DNA from: Sulfitobacter sp. DFL-14
GTDB lineage: Bacteria > Pseudomonadota > Alphaproteobacteria > Rhodobacterales > Rhodobacteraceae
Assembly (NCBI RefSeq): GCF_003335585.1
Contig: NZ_QBFD01000037.1
Span: 16,196 to 80,195 of the forward strand
Length of the DNA: 64,000 nucleotides
Reading direction: 5' to 3'
Shown here one piece after another: positions 47,093-55,626 of this stretch. The notes beneath the pieces are model-generated. The model worked only from the letters and a program-made list of their open reading frames with translations. It had not been told where the DNA came from and did not search any database. A program made the translations under genes and the position numbers. How positions within the stretch are numbered: position 1 is the stretch's first letter; each line of letters begins with the position of its first letter.

Positions 47093-47724
47093 GTATCGAG
47101 ACATATCTGATCTATCTGGGGGTGCTGGCCGCGTTTTTCCTGACACCGCCGGACACGAGCCAATTGCTGATCATCTCCAATTCCCTGCGCCACGGGCTGC
47201 GGCGCAGCGCGGCCACGATTGCGGGCGACCTGTCGGCCAATGCGCTGCAGATGACGGCGGCGGCCTTTGGGCTGACAGCCATCATCGCGGCCTCTGCCGA
47301 TGCGATCTGGATCATCAAATGGGGCGGTGTGGCCTACCTCGCCTGGATCGGCCTGCGCCTGATGATGACACGGGGCGGCGCGGCGGAACCGGGTGCGGCC
47401 CGTGACGCCCGCACCGGCATCCTGTTCCGGCAGGGGTTCCTCACCTCTTCCGCCAACCCCTATGCGGTGGTCTTCTTTGGCGCGCTTTTCCCGCAGTTCA
47501 TCGACCCGGCCCAGGCCGTCCTGCCGCAGCTGCTGATCCTCGGGATCACCTATCTGCTGGTCGATGGTGCAGTGTTGCTGCTGTGGGGCTGGACCACGAC
47601 ACGGACACTGGAGCGCCTGCGGGCGCTGAGCGGGGTCTGGGTGAACCGGATTTCCGGCGCACTGATGATCGCCGCCTCGGCCCTGCTGGCCAGCCGCGAC
47701 CTGAGCGCGGAGGCACGGCAATGA
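47089..47724 (+). CDS. LysE-family amino-acid exporter
   Basis: A 211-aa inner-membrane protein with about six hydrophobic helices of the LysE/RhtB family; TPPDTSQLLIISNSLRHG and the helix FLTSSANPYAVVFFGALFP are typical. It would export an amino acid or related compound by proton antiport. Overlap with the DMGDH-like stop (ATGA) and with the methyltransferase start (ATGA) makes it an integral part of the operon, perhaps relieving methionine or glycine excess. Confidence 0.92.
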   Translation: MSIETYLIYLGVLAAFFLTPPDTSQLLIISNSLRHGLRRSAATIAGDLSANALQMTAAAFGLTAIIAASADAIWIIKWGGVAYLAWIGLRLMMTRGGAAEPGAARDARTGILFRQGFLTSSANPYAVVFFGALFPQFIDPAQAVLPQLLILGITYLLVDGAVLLLWGWTTTRTLERLRALSGVWVNRISGALMIAASALLASRDLSAEARQ

Positions 47725-48602
47725 GCGATGTCACCCTTCTCGATGGCGGCATGGGCCAGGAGCTGATCCACCGCGCGGGCGACAACCCGACGCCCTTGTG
47801 GTCCACCCAGGTGATGATCGACAATCCCGGCATGGTGGCTGGTGTCCACCGCGATTTCACCCGGGCCGGGGCGACGCTGGCCACCGCCAATACCTACGCC
47901 ATCCACCGCGACAGGCTGGTGGGCACCCCGCTGGAAGACCGGTTCGAGGAGTTGCACAGGCTGGCGCTGGCAGAAGCGCGGGCCAGTGGCGCGCCCCGTA
48001 TCGCGGGCAGCATCGGGCCGCTGATGGCCTCCTACCGGCCTGACCTGCATCCTGAGGCAGCAGCGGGTGCGGTCCATTATGCCGAGATTGCCGGGCTGCT
48101 GGCCCAGGATTGCGATCTGCTGATCTGTGAGACCGTCGCCTCGGTGACCCATGCTGCGAGCGTCCTGAAAGGGGCGGCCACAGCGGGCAGGCCCGTGTGG
48201 CTGTCCCTGACGGTCGATGACCAGGACGGCAGCAGGCTCCGCTCCGGCGAAGCGCTGTCAGAGGTGCTGTCGCTTGCACGGGCGCAGGCGCAGGCGGTGC
48301 TTGTCAATTGCTCGGTGCCCGAGGCGATTGCGGCTGCGATACCGGTACTGGCGCAATCCGGCCTGCCCTTCGGGGGCTACGCCAATGGTTTCGAGCGAAT
48401 CACGGAGGGGTTCCTGGCGGACAAGCCGACCGTGGACAGCCTGACCATGCGCCGCGATCTCACGCCGGAACGCTATGCGGATCATGTTATGCGCTGGGTC
48501 GATGCCGGGGCCACCATTGTCGGCGGCTGTTGCGAAGTCAGCCCCGCCCATATTGCCGAAATCGCCCGCCGCCTGCGCGCGGCGGGTCATGCCATCGTCT
48601 GA
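47721..48602 (+). CDS. homocysteine S-methyltransferase family protein
   Basis: A 293-aa zinc methyltransferase of the BHMT/MmuM family. The three Zn cysteines are C197 (VLVNCS) and C270-C271 (VGGCCEVSP); the N-terminal LLDGGMGQEL is the usual barrel start. It would transfer a methyl group from betaine, S-methylmethionine or a similar donor to homocysteine. Between two DMGDH-like genes, a betaine donor is the most economical reading: the product dimethylglycine would feed its neighbours. Confidence 0.9.
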   Translation: MSDVTLLDGGMGQELIHRAGDNPTPLWSTQVMIDNPGMVAGVHRDFTRAGATLATANTYAIHRDRLVGTPLEDRFEELHRLALAEARASGAPRIAGSIGPLMASYRPDLHPEAAAGAVHYAEIAGLLAQDCDLLICETVASVTHAASVLKGAATAGRPVWLSLTVDDQDGSRLRSGEALSEVLSLARAQAQAVLVNCSVPEAIAAAIPVLAQSGLPFGGYANGFERITEGFLADKPTVDSLTMRRDLTPERYADHVMRWVDAGATIVGGCCEVSPAHIAEIARRLRAAGHAIV

Positions 48603-48613
48603 GGTTGCCTGAT

Positions 48614-51058
48614 ATGAACGCCATCCCCAGCCACGCCCGCGTCGTCATCATCGGGGGCGGCGTTATCGGCTGCTCTGTCGCCTACCACCTGACCAAGCTG
48701 GGGTGGCAGGACGTGGTGCTGCTGGAGCGCAAGCAGCTCACCTCGGGCACCACCTGGCACGCGGCGGGGCTGATCGCCCAGCTGCGCGCCAGTGCCAATA
48801 TGACAAAGCTCGCAAAATACTCGCAGGAGCTTTACGGCAGCCTGCAGGAAGAAACCGGCGTTGCCACGGGGTTCAAGCGCTGCGGTTCCATCACCGTTGC
48901 CCTGACCGGCGAGCGCCGCGAGGAAATCTACCGTCAGGCGGCCATGGCCCGTGCCTTTGGCGTGGATGTGGAGGAGATCAGCGCGGCGGAGGTGAAGCAG
49001 AAATATCCGCACCTCAACATCGGGGATGTGACGGGGGCGGTATACCTCGACAAGGACGGGCAGGGCGACCCGGGCAATATCGCGCTGGCCCTGGCAAAGG
49101 GAGCGCGGCAGCGCGGGGGGCAGATCTTCGAGCGGACCCGCGCCATGGGCGTGACCCGGCAGGGCCGCCGCATCACCGGTGTCGATTGGGCGCAGGACGG
49201 CGACAGCGGGCATATCACCTGCGAGATGGTCGTGAACTGCGCCGGCATGTGGGGCCGCGAGGTGGGGCTGATGCTGGGCGTGAACGTCCCGCTGCAGGCC
49301 TGCGAACATTTCTACATCGTGACGGAGGCGATTGCGGGCCTCACCCAATTGCCTGTCCTGCGGGTGCCGGACGAATGCGCCTATTACAAGGAAGACGCGG
49401 GAAAGATCCTGCTGGGTGCCTTTGAACCCAGTGCCAAACCCTGGGCGCTGGACGGCATCCCGGCGGATTTCGAGTTTGACCAACTGCCCGAGGATTTCGA
49501 CCATTTCGAGCCGATCCTCGAAGCGGCGGTGAACCGCATGCCGATGCTGGCGGAGGCGGGGATACATACGTTTTTCAACGGGCCGGAAAGTTTTACACCC
49601 GACGACGCCTATCACCTTGGCCTTGCGCCGGAGATGGACAATGTCTGGGTCGCTGCCGGTTTCAACTCCATCGGGATCCAGTCGGCAGGGGGTGCGGGCA
49701 TGGCCCTGGCGCAATGGATGGACGCGGGCGAAAAGCCTTTCGACCTCGGTGATGTCGATATCAGCCGGATGCAGCCCTTTCAGGGCAACCGCCGCTACCT
49801 GGCAGAGCGATCCACCGAAACGCTGGGCCTGCTATATGCCGATCACTACCCCTACCGGCAAAAGGCTACCGCGCGCGGCGTGCGGCGGACCCCGTTTCAT
49901 GCCCATCTGCTGGAGTGCGGCGCGGTCATGGGCGAACTGGCCGGCTGGGAGCGTGCCAACTGGTTCGCCGAACCGGGGCAGGACCCGGTCTATCGCTACA
50001 GCTGGAAGCGGCAGAACTTCTTTGACAACGTGGCTGCCGAACATATGGCGGTGCGCGGGAATGTCGGCATGTACGACATGTCCTCCTTCGGCAAGATCCG
50101 GGTGGAGGGGCGCGATGCCACCGCCTTCCTCAACCACATCGGCGGCGGGCAATTTGACGTGCCGGCGGGCAGAATCGTCTATACCCAGTTTCTGAACCCA
50201 AGGGGCGGGATCGAAGCAGATGTGACCGTCACCCGCCTGTCGGAAACCGCATATCTGGTGGTGACCCCCGCCGCGACACGGCTGGCGGATGAAACATGGA
50301 TGCGCCGCCATCAGGGTGATTTCAACGTGGTGATCACCGATGTGACGGCGGGCGAGGGGGTGCTTGCCGTGATGGGCCCGCGCGCGCGTGACCTGTTGCA
50401 GGCGGTATCACCAAACGACTTTTCCAATGCGGTGAACCCCTTTGGCACCGCCCAGGAGATCGAAATTGGCATGGGGCGCGCCCGGGTGCACCGGGTGACC
50501 TATGTGGGCGAGCTGGGCTGGGAAAGCTATGTCAGCGCCGACATGGCCGCCCATGTTTTCGAGACGTTGCACACGGCGGGACAGCCGATGGGCCTGCGCC
50601 TCTGCGGCATGCATATGATGGACAGTTGCCGCATCGAAAAGGGGTTCCGCCACTTTGGCCATGACATCACATCCGAGGATCATGTGCTGGAGGCGGGGCT
50701 GGGCTTTGCCGTGAAAATCGACAAGCCCGGCTTCATCGGGCGCGACGCCGTGCTGCGCAAGCGCGAGGCGGGGCTGGACCGGCGGATGATGCAATTCCGC
50801 CTGACCGACCCCGAGCCGCTGCTTTACCATAACGAGCCGGTGCTGCGGGACGGCAAGATCGTCGGTTTCCTGAGTTCGGGTGCCTATGGCCATGCGCTGG
50901 GCGGTGCGATGGGCATGGGCTATGTCCCCTGTGCCGGTGAAACACCGGCTGATCTGCTGGCCTCCACCTATGAGATCGACGTGGCGGGCACGCGGGTCAG
51001 GGCGGAGGCATCGCTGAAGCCGATGTATGACCCGGCGGCTGCGCGGGCGAAAATGTAA
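48614..51058 (+). CDS. DMGDH-like FAD oxidoreductase-GcvT fusion (copy 2)
   Basis: An 814-aa paralogue of the 44642 product with the same domain order: FAD domain (GGGVIG at 14-19), covalent-FAD histidine H49 in GTTWHAAG, FAO_M linker and C-terminal GcvT part with MDSCRIEKGFRHFGHD. The two are only moderately alike, so they probably act on different N-methyl substrates, for example dimethylglycine and sarcosine. The start lies 11 bases after the methyltransferase stop. Longer frames upstream run through that gene in another frame. Confidence 0.9.
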   Translation: MNAIPSHARVVIIGGGVIGCSVAYHLTKLGWQDVVLLERKQLTSGTTWHAAGLIAQLRASANMTKLAKYSQELYGSLQEETGVATGFKRCGSITVALTGERREEIYRQAAMARAFGVDVEEISAAEVKQKYPHLNIGDVTGAVYLDKDGQGDPGNIALALAKGARQRGGQIFERTRAMGVTRQGRRITGVDWAQDGDSGHITCEMVVNCAGMWGREVGLMLGVNVPLQACEHFYIVTEAIAGLTQLPVLRVPDECAYYKEDAGKILLGAFEPSAKPWALDGIPADFEFDQLPEDFDHFEPILEAAVNRMPMLAEAGIHTFFNGPESFTPDDAYHLGLAPEMDNVWVAAGFNSIGIQSAGGAGMALAQWMDAGEKPFDLGDVDISRMQPFQGNRRYLAERSTETLGLLYADHYPYRQKATARGVRRTPFHAHLLECGAVMGELAGWERANWFAEPGQDPVYRYSWKRQNFFDNVAAEHMAVRGNVGMYDMSSFGKIRVEGRDATAFLNHIGGGQFDVPAGRIVYTQFLNPRGGIEADVTVTRLSETAYLVVTPAATRLADETWMRRHQGDFNVVITDVTAGEGVLAVMGPRARDLLQAVSPNDFSNAVNPFGTAQEIEIGMGRARVHRVTYVGELGWESYVSADMAAHVFETLHTAGQPMGLRLCGMHMMDSCRIEKGFRHFGHDITSEDHVLEAGLGFAVKIDKPGFIGRDAVLRKREAGLDRRMMQFRLTDPEPLLYHNEPVLRDGKIVGFLSSGAYGHALGGAMGMGYVPCAGETPADLLASTYEIDVAGTRVRAEASLKPMYDPAAARAKM

Positions 51059-51126
51059 CGGGTACAAAATTGGCCTTCCCTCTGCCCGGCAGGTTGCCTA
51101 CCCCTTGGAGCAAAGGACCGTTACCG

Positions 51127-52050
51127 ATGCGCAACCCCGACAGCCTGCCGCCCCCCGCCACAAACGAAGACACGCCCCTGGGCCTTGTCTTTGCCATTAC
51201 AGCCTATGGTCTGTGGGGGTTTCTGCCGCTTTACATGAAACTGCTGTCACATATCCCGGCGGCAGAGATCGTGGCGCATCGGGTCTTGTGGTCACTGCCG
51301 ATTGCCGCCGCCGTGCTGATCGTCCTGCGCCGCACTGACGCCCTGCGCGAGGCGCTGAGGTCGCCCCGGATGCTGGGCATGGGCTGCGTGACGGCGGCCC
51401 TGATCTCGATCAACTGGGGCATCTATGTCTGGGCCATCAACTCGGGCCATGCGCTGGATGCGGCGCTGGGGTATTACATCAACCCGCTGTTCAGCATCTT
51501 CCTGGCGGCGGTGCTCTTGGGCGAACGTCTGAACGCTGCGCAGATGGTGGCCATTGCCCTTGCCGCCTGCGCGGTGCTGGTGCTGGCGGTCGATGCGGGG
51601 CGGATGCCCTGGGCCGCATTGGGGCTGACGATCTCCTGGGGTTTTTATGCCTTGTGCAAGAAGAGCCTGCCCATCGGTCCCAATCAGGGTTTCCTGCTGG
51701 AGGTGCTGATCCTGATCGTCCCGGCAGTGGGATACCTGGGCTACCTCGCCACCACGCGCGAAGCGCATTTCCACTTCGACGGGGGGCGCGATTTCTGGCT
51801 GCTGCTTGGCTGCGGAGTCGTCACGGCGGTGCCGCTGATGATCTATGCCAACGGGGCCAAGCTGTTGCGGCTGTCCACCATCGGCATCCTGCAATATATC
51901 GCGCCGACGATGATCTTCCTCTGTGCCGTGCTGGTGTTCGAAGAACCCTTTGGCCGCGCCCGCGCCATTGCCTTTCCAATGATCTGGCTCGCGCTGGTGA
52001 TCTATTCCACGGCGATGCTGCGGCAGATGCGGGCGGCGAAAGCGGGCTGA
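51127..52050 (+). CDS. RarD-like EamA-family transporter
   Basis: A 307-aa drug/metabolite-transporter-superfamily protein with ten predicted membrane helices; GLVFAITAYGLWGFLPLYMK and the EIVAHRVLWS motif place it in the RarD branch. Function of RarD proteins is mostly unknown, with metabolite export the usual suggestion. Start ATG 51127 has AAAGGA upstream. Whether it is in the methyl-group transcript is unclear because 68 bases separate it from the DMGDH-like gene. Confidence 0.9.
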   Translation: MRNPDSLPPPATNEDTPLGLVFAITAYGLWGFLPLYMKLLSHIPAAEIVAHRVLWSLPIAAAVLIVLRRTDALREALRSPRMLGMGCVTAALISINWGIYVWAINSGHALDAALGYYINPLFSIFLAAVLLGERLNAAQMVAIALAACAVLVLAVDAGRMPWAALGLTISWGFYALCKKSLPIGPNQGFLLEVLILIVPAVGYLGYLATTREAHFHFDGGRDFWLLLGCGVVTAVPLMIYANGAKLLRLSTIGILQYIAPTMIFLCAVLVFEEPFGRARAIAFPMIWLALVIYSTAMLRQMRAAKAG

Positions 52051-52529
52051 CCGCAGGCAGCGGTCAGGGCCGGTTCAGGTTTTTGCTGGGTACCCGGACC
52101 TTCACGCAGATCGCGGCGAAGGGCCGGAAAGAGCCCTCTCCACCTTCCCATCGCGCGGAATCAAGGCCGCAGGCCGCCGCGCATCATGCCAGAAGCATGT
52201 CTGCGACATGACGGGCCGTCCCCTGGCACGGCGATTTGGCTGCTGTCGGGTTCCACGGATAGCTTGGAAGTGCTTGGCTGCCATAAAGTGCCAGTCATGA
52301 GGGTCGGATCGCCGCACCACGGCCCGTCAATGCGCGGCTTGGGGTTTCGTGGTGAACGGCAGCAAAGTCCGCATCGCCGACCTTGACCCACACCTCGCGT
52401 CGAAGTCCGTTTTGGGTCAGAAATGCGAGACGAAGTGTCAATATCGCGTGGCGCGACCCTCTGACAGGATGCAGATTTCCCGCTGCATCCTGTCAAAGAA
52501 GTTCGTCGTTTCGGTGATCAAGAACCCGG
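52051..52529. other. 479-bp gene-free stretch
   Basis: Between convergent rarD-like and peroxiredoxin genes. I see no coding region I would support: a 66-codon frame at 52186-52386 has no RBS and no recognisable domain. It contains ATGTC-TGC-GACAT (about 52197-52209) and a 13-bp perfect hairpin at 52462-52495. It may be a decayed element or hold a 3' UTR. Confidence 0.55.
52462..52495 (-). terminator. 13-bp hairpin downstream of the peroxiredoxin gene
   Basis: TGACAGGATGCAG (52462-52474) and CTGCATCCTGTCA (52483-52495) pair perfectly around an 8-nt loop, 35 bases after the minus-strand stop. No U tract follows, so termination is inferred from stem length and position. Confidence 0.5.
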
Positions 52530-53186
52530 TCAGGCGTTGGGCAGTTTGGCGGTCCTCAGGTAAGGCAGAACAGTGGTGAACTCACCGAACCGGGCCTTGG
52601 CGTCGGCGTCGGACACGGTGGCAGGGATGATCACGTCATCCCCCACATTCCAGTTCGCCGGTGTGGCAACACCCTGCCCGGTGGAGGTCTGCAGCCCGTC
52701 CAGCGCGCGCAGAACTTCGGCAAAGTTGCGCCCCACGGTCATCGGATAGGTCATCGAGAGTTTCAGCTTCTTGTCCGGCCCGATGATAAAGACAGAGCGC
52801 ACCGTGGCGCTATCCGCCGGGGTGCGTCCATCGGGCAGATAGGCTTCGGCAGGCAGCATGTCGAAGGCCTTGGACACCGCAAGCCCGTCATCCGCAATGA
52901 TCGGGAAGCCCGCCTTTGCCCCGGCGACCTTCTCGATGTCGCCCTTCCATTTCTTGTGGTCCTCGACCCCGTCGACGCTGACCCCCAGCACCTTGGTGCC
53001 GCGTTTCTCCCATTCCTCGGCCAATTGGGCCACGGCACCGAATTCGGTGGTGCAGACGGGGGTGAAATCCTTGGGGTGGGAAAACAGGATCATCCAGTTG
53101 TCACCGACAAAATCGTGCAGCGAGATGCTGCCCTGATCGGTTTCGACGGTCAGATCGGGAATCGTATCGTTAATGCGCAAGCCCAT
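52530..53186 (-). CDS. 1-Cys peroxiredoxin (Prx6 type)
   Basis: A 218-aa peroxidase reducing hydrogen peroxide and alkyl or lipid hydroperoxides. The only cysteine is C45 in FTPVCTTEFG, the peroxidatic residue; there is no resolving cysteine, as in the Prx6 class. The C-terminal extension with GDDVIIPATVSDADAK fits the class. It starts divergently from the aldehyde dehydrogenase across a 157-bp spacer that contains the palindrome GGATTAATCC (53227-53236). Confidence 0.95.
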   Translation of the reverse strand: MGLRINDTIPDLTVETDQGSISLHDFVGDNWMILFSHPKDFTPVCTTEFGAVAQLAEEWEKRGTKVLGVSVDGVEDHKKWKGDIEKVAGAKAGFPIIADDGLAVSKAFDMLPAEAYLPDGRTPADSATVRSVFIIGPDKKLKLSMTYPMTVGRNFAEVLRALDGLQTSTGQGVATPANWNVGDDVIIPATVSDADAKARFGEFTTVLPYLRTAKLPNA

Positions 53187-53343
53187 GTTGTCCTCCGGGT
53201 CTGTCTTCTACTTTTCTATAACGTAAGGATTAATCCGCGACATTCCATCCCCTCTCTTGCAGCACCCCGCGCGCCCTGACAAAGTGGCGCCAAACCGAGC
53301 AGGGCCAGTGCTCTGCCCCGTCATAACAACGAGGAGTTTTCCA

Positions 53344-54783
53344 ATGCTGGAGAAACGTGAGTTCTATATCAACGGTCAATGGGTCGCCCCCGCCAAGGCC
53401 AATGATTACGCCGTTATCGATCCGTCCACCGAAGAACCCTGCGCGGTGATCTCGCTGGGTGGTCAGGAAGACACCGACAAGGCCGTCGCCGCCGCCAAGG
53501 CCGCCCTGCCGGGCTGGATGGCCACTTCGTCGGCGGAACGGATCGTGCTGCTGGAAAAGCTGCTGGAGGTCTACAAGACCCGCGCCGAGGACCTTGCAAA
53601 GGCCATGAGCACCGAAATGGGCGCGCCCATCGAGATGTCGCGGGCCAGTCAGGTCGGCGCAGGCACCTGGCACCTGAGCAACTTCATCAAGGCCGCAAAG
53701 GAATTCCATTTCGAGGCGCCGCTGGGCGATCACGCCCCGAATGACCGGATCATCCGCGAGGCTGTCGGCGTGGCCGCGCTGATCACGCCCTGGAACTGGC
53801 CGATGAACCAGATCACCCTGAAGGTCGGCGCCGCCGTGGTCGCGGGCTGCACCATGGTGCTGAAACCCTCCGAAGAAAGCCCGATCGATGCGATGATCTT
53901 TGCCGAGCTGATGCATGAGGCCGGTTTCCCCAAAGGCGTCTTCAACCTGGTCAACGGTGACGGCGTCGGCGTCGGCTCCCAGCTTTCGGTGCACGAGGAT
54001 GTGGACATGGTGAGCTTCACCGGTTCGACCCGCGCGGGCACCGCGATTTCCAAGAATGCGGCAGACACGCTCAAGAAAGTCCACCTGGAACTGGGCGGCA
54101 AGGGTGCCAACATCATCTTTGCAGATGCGGATGAAAAGGCGGTCAAGCGCGGCGTGATGCACATGATGCAGAACACCGGCCAGTCCTGCAACGCGCCCAG
54201 CCGGATGCTGGTCGAGGCGAGCATCTATGACAAGACCGTGGAAGAAGCCGGTGAAGTCGCCAGCAAGATCACCGTTGGACCGGCTTCCGAAGAAGGCCGG
54301 CACATCGGCCCGGTGGTGAACGAGGTGCAGTTCAACAAGATCCAGGACCTGATCCAGAAGGGCATCGACGAGGGCGCGCGTCTGGTCGCCGGTGGCACAG
54401 GCCGACCGGACGGGTTGAATCGCGGCTTCTTTGTCAAACCGACGGTCTTTGCAGACGTGACCCCCGACATGACCATCGCGCGCGAGGAAATCTTTGGCCC
54501 GGTCCTGTCGATCATGAAATTCGACACCGAGGAACAGGCCGTCGAGATCGCCAATGACACGGTCTATGGGCTGACCAACTATGTTCAGAGCACCGATGGC
54601 ACGCGCCGCAACCGGCTGGCACGCCGGTTGCGGTCCGGCATGGTCGAGATGAACGGCCAGGGCCGCGCGGCAGGCTCCCCCTTCGGCGGGATGAAACGCT
54701 CCGGCAACGGCCGCGAAGGCGGCGTCTACGGGATCGAGGATTTCACCGAGATCAAGGCCGTCTCGGGCTGGGCTGCCGAATAG
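53344..54783 (+). CDS. NAD(P)-dependent aldehyde dehydrogenase
   Basis: A 479-aa ALDH superfamily enzyme. General-base E249 (HLELGGKG), nucleophile C282 (NTGQSCNAPS) and the coenzyme pocket ITPWNWP are intact, as is the late PFGGMKRSGNGREGG block. Oxidises an aldehyde to an acid; substrate is not set by the sequence. GAGGAG before ATG 53344 decides the start. A strong terminator follows. Confidence 0.95.
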   Translation: MLEKREFYINGQWVAPAKANDYAVIDPSTEEPCAVISLGGQEDTDKAVAAAKAALPGWMATSSAERIVLLEKLLEVYKTRAEDLAKAMSTEMGAPIEMSRASQVGAGTWHLSNFIKAAKEFHFEAPLGDHAPNDRIIREAVGVAALITPWNWPMNQITLKVGAAVVAGCTMVLKPSEESPIDAMIFAELMHEAGFPKGVFNLVNGDGVGVGSQLSVHEDVDMVSFTGSTRAGTAISKNAADTLKKVHLELGGKGANIIFADADEKAVKRGVMHMMQNTGQSCNAPSRMLVEASIYDKTVEEAGEVASKITVGPASEEGRHIGPVVNEVQFNKIQDLIQKGIDEGARLVAGGTGRPDGLNRGFFVKPTVFADVTPDMTIAREEIFGPVLSIMKFDTEEQAVEIANDTVYGLTNYVQSTDGTRRNRLARRLRSGMVEMNGQGRAAGSPFGGMKRSGNGREGGVYGIEDFTEIKAVSGWAAE

Positions 54784-54809
54784 GCAGTGGCACGACGGGC
54801 GATCGGACA

Positions 54810-54833
54810 GGGCCGCCTTCGGGTGGCCCTTTT
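54810..54833 (+). terminator. Rho-independent terminator after the aldehyde dehydrogenase
   Basis: 8-bp stem GGGCCGCC/GGTGGCCC with one G-T pair, TTCG tetraloop, followed by TTTTCC. Confidence 0.9.
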
Positions 54834-54884
54834 CCTTTCACGCCCATGAATGCCGGTGGCGCAGCGCCGCCGGGGGACGCCGGT

Positions 54885-55550
54885 TCAGCCTGCCTTGCGC
54901 TTCCATTCTTCCCAAAGGAAGGGATATGCCCAGACGCATTCATGGGTCCGTGCCAGACCCTCGCGGATGGCGTCTCTTTCACCGTCCTGTGCGGGTGAAT
55001 AGCGGTGGAACTGCACGGTCAGCCTGTCCACCCGTGTCATCAGGCCGGTGTCGATCAGGGCGGGCAACAGATCGTATTCCCCGCCCTCGATGTTCATCTT
55101 GATGCAGGCCACGCGGTCCAGCCCCAGCGCGTCAAAGACCTCTGCCACCGGGCGCACCTCGCCCTGCACCGGGTTGCCGGAGGCGACCAGCGCGGAGGAG
55201 GCGTTTTCATCGTCAGAGAGGTCCAGCACCCCGGCGGAAGCTCCCATGGCATAGCCTTCGACGGTGACATCCTCGCGCCCTGCAAAACGATCCTGCAGGT
55301 GGCGGATGAACCTCGGGTGGGGTTCGAAACAATGGACCTTCACGCCGTAAAGCGCGGTCATCCGCTCCGCCCAGTCGCCCTTGTATCCGCCGACGTCCAG
55401 CACGGTATCGCCGGGTTTCAGCCCATCGTAACGTTCAGGCGTGCCGCGCCCATGCGCGGCGTAGAATTCCCGGACCATGCGCTTGTAGGCGCGAAATTCG
55501 GGGTTGGTGGCCAGTTTCCAAATCTTGTGCAACTCGCTTGAGATCGACAT
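54885..55550 (-). CDS. FkbM-family SAM methyltransferase
   Basis: A 221-aa class I methyltransferase of the FkbM type. SAM-binding motif I is VLDVGGYKGDWAERM, followed by CFEPHP and the later KMNIEGGEYDLLPALI. FkbM proteins O-methylate sugars or secondary metabolites. AAAGGAA before the ATG at 55550 decides the start. It diverges from the GT11 gene across 76 bp, so a role on a fucosylated or related glycan is plausible but not shown. Confidence 0.88.
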   Translation of the reverse strand: MSISSELHKIWKLATNPEFRAYKRMVREFYAAHGRGTPERYDGLKPGDTVLDVGGYKGDWAERMTALYGVKVHCFEPHPRFIRHLQDRFAGREDVTVEGYAMGASAGVLDLSDDENASSALVASGNPVQGEVRPVAEVFDALGLDRVACIKMNIEGGEYDLLPALIDTGLMTRVDRLTVQFHRYSPAQDGERDAIREGLARTHECVWAYPFLWEEWKRKAG

Positions 55551-55626
55551 GCGGCGGTTCCTTTGCATCTGGCGCAGGGCGCAATCTTTATCATAGAAAG
55601 CTGGGAAGCAATGGTGAAAGGTAACC

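Noticed and set aside
44579..47146. 855-codon open frame opposite the DMGDH-like gene
   Set aside because: It mirrors the real gene on the other strand, lacks family motifs and an RBS; long antisense frames are common at this GC content.
52186..52386. 66-codon frame between rarD-like and peroxiredoxin genes
   Set aside because: No RBS, no recognisable domain; could not be supported as a gene.
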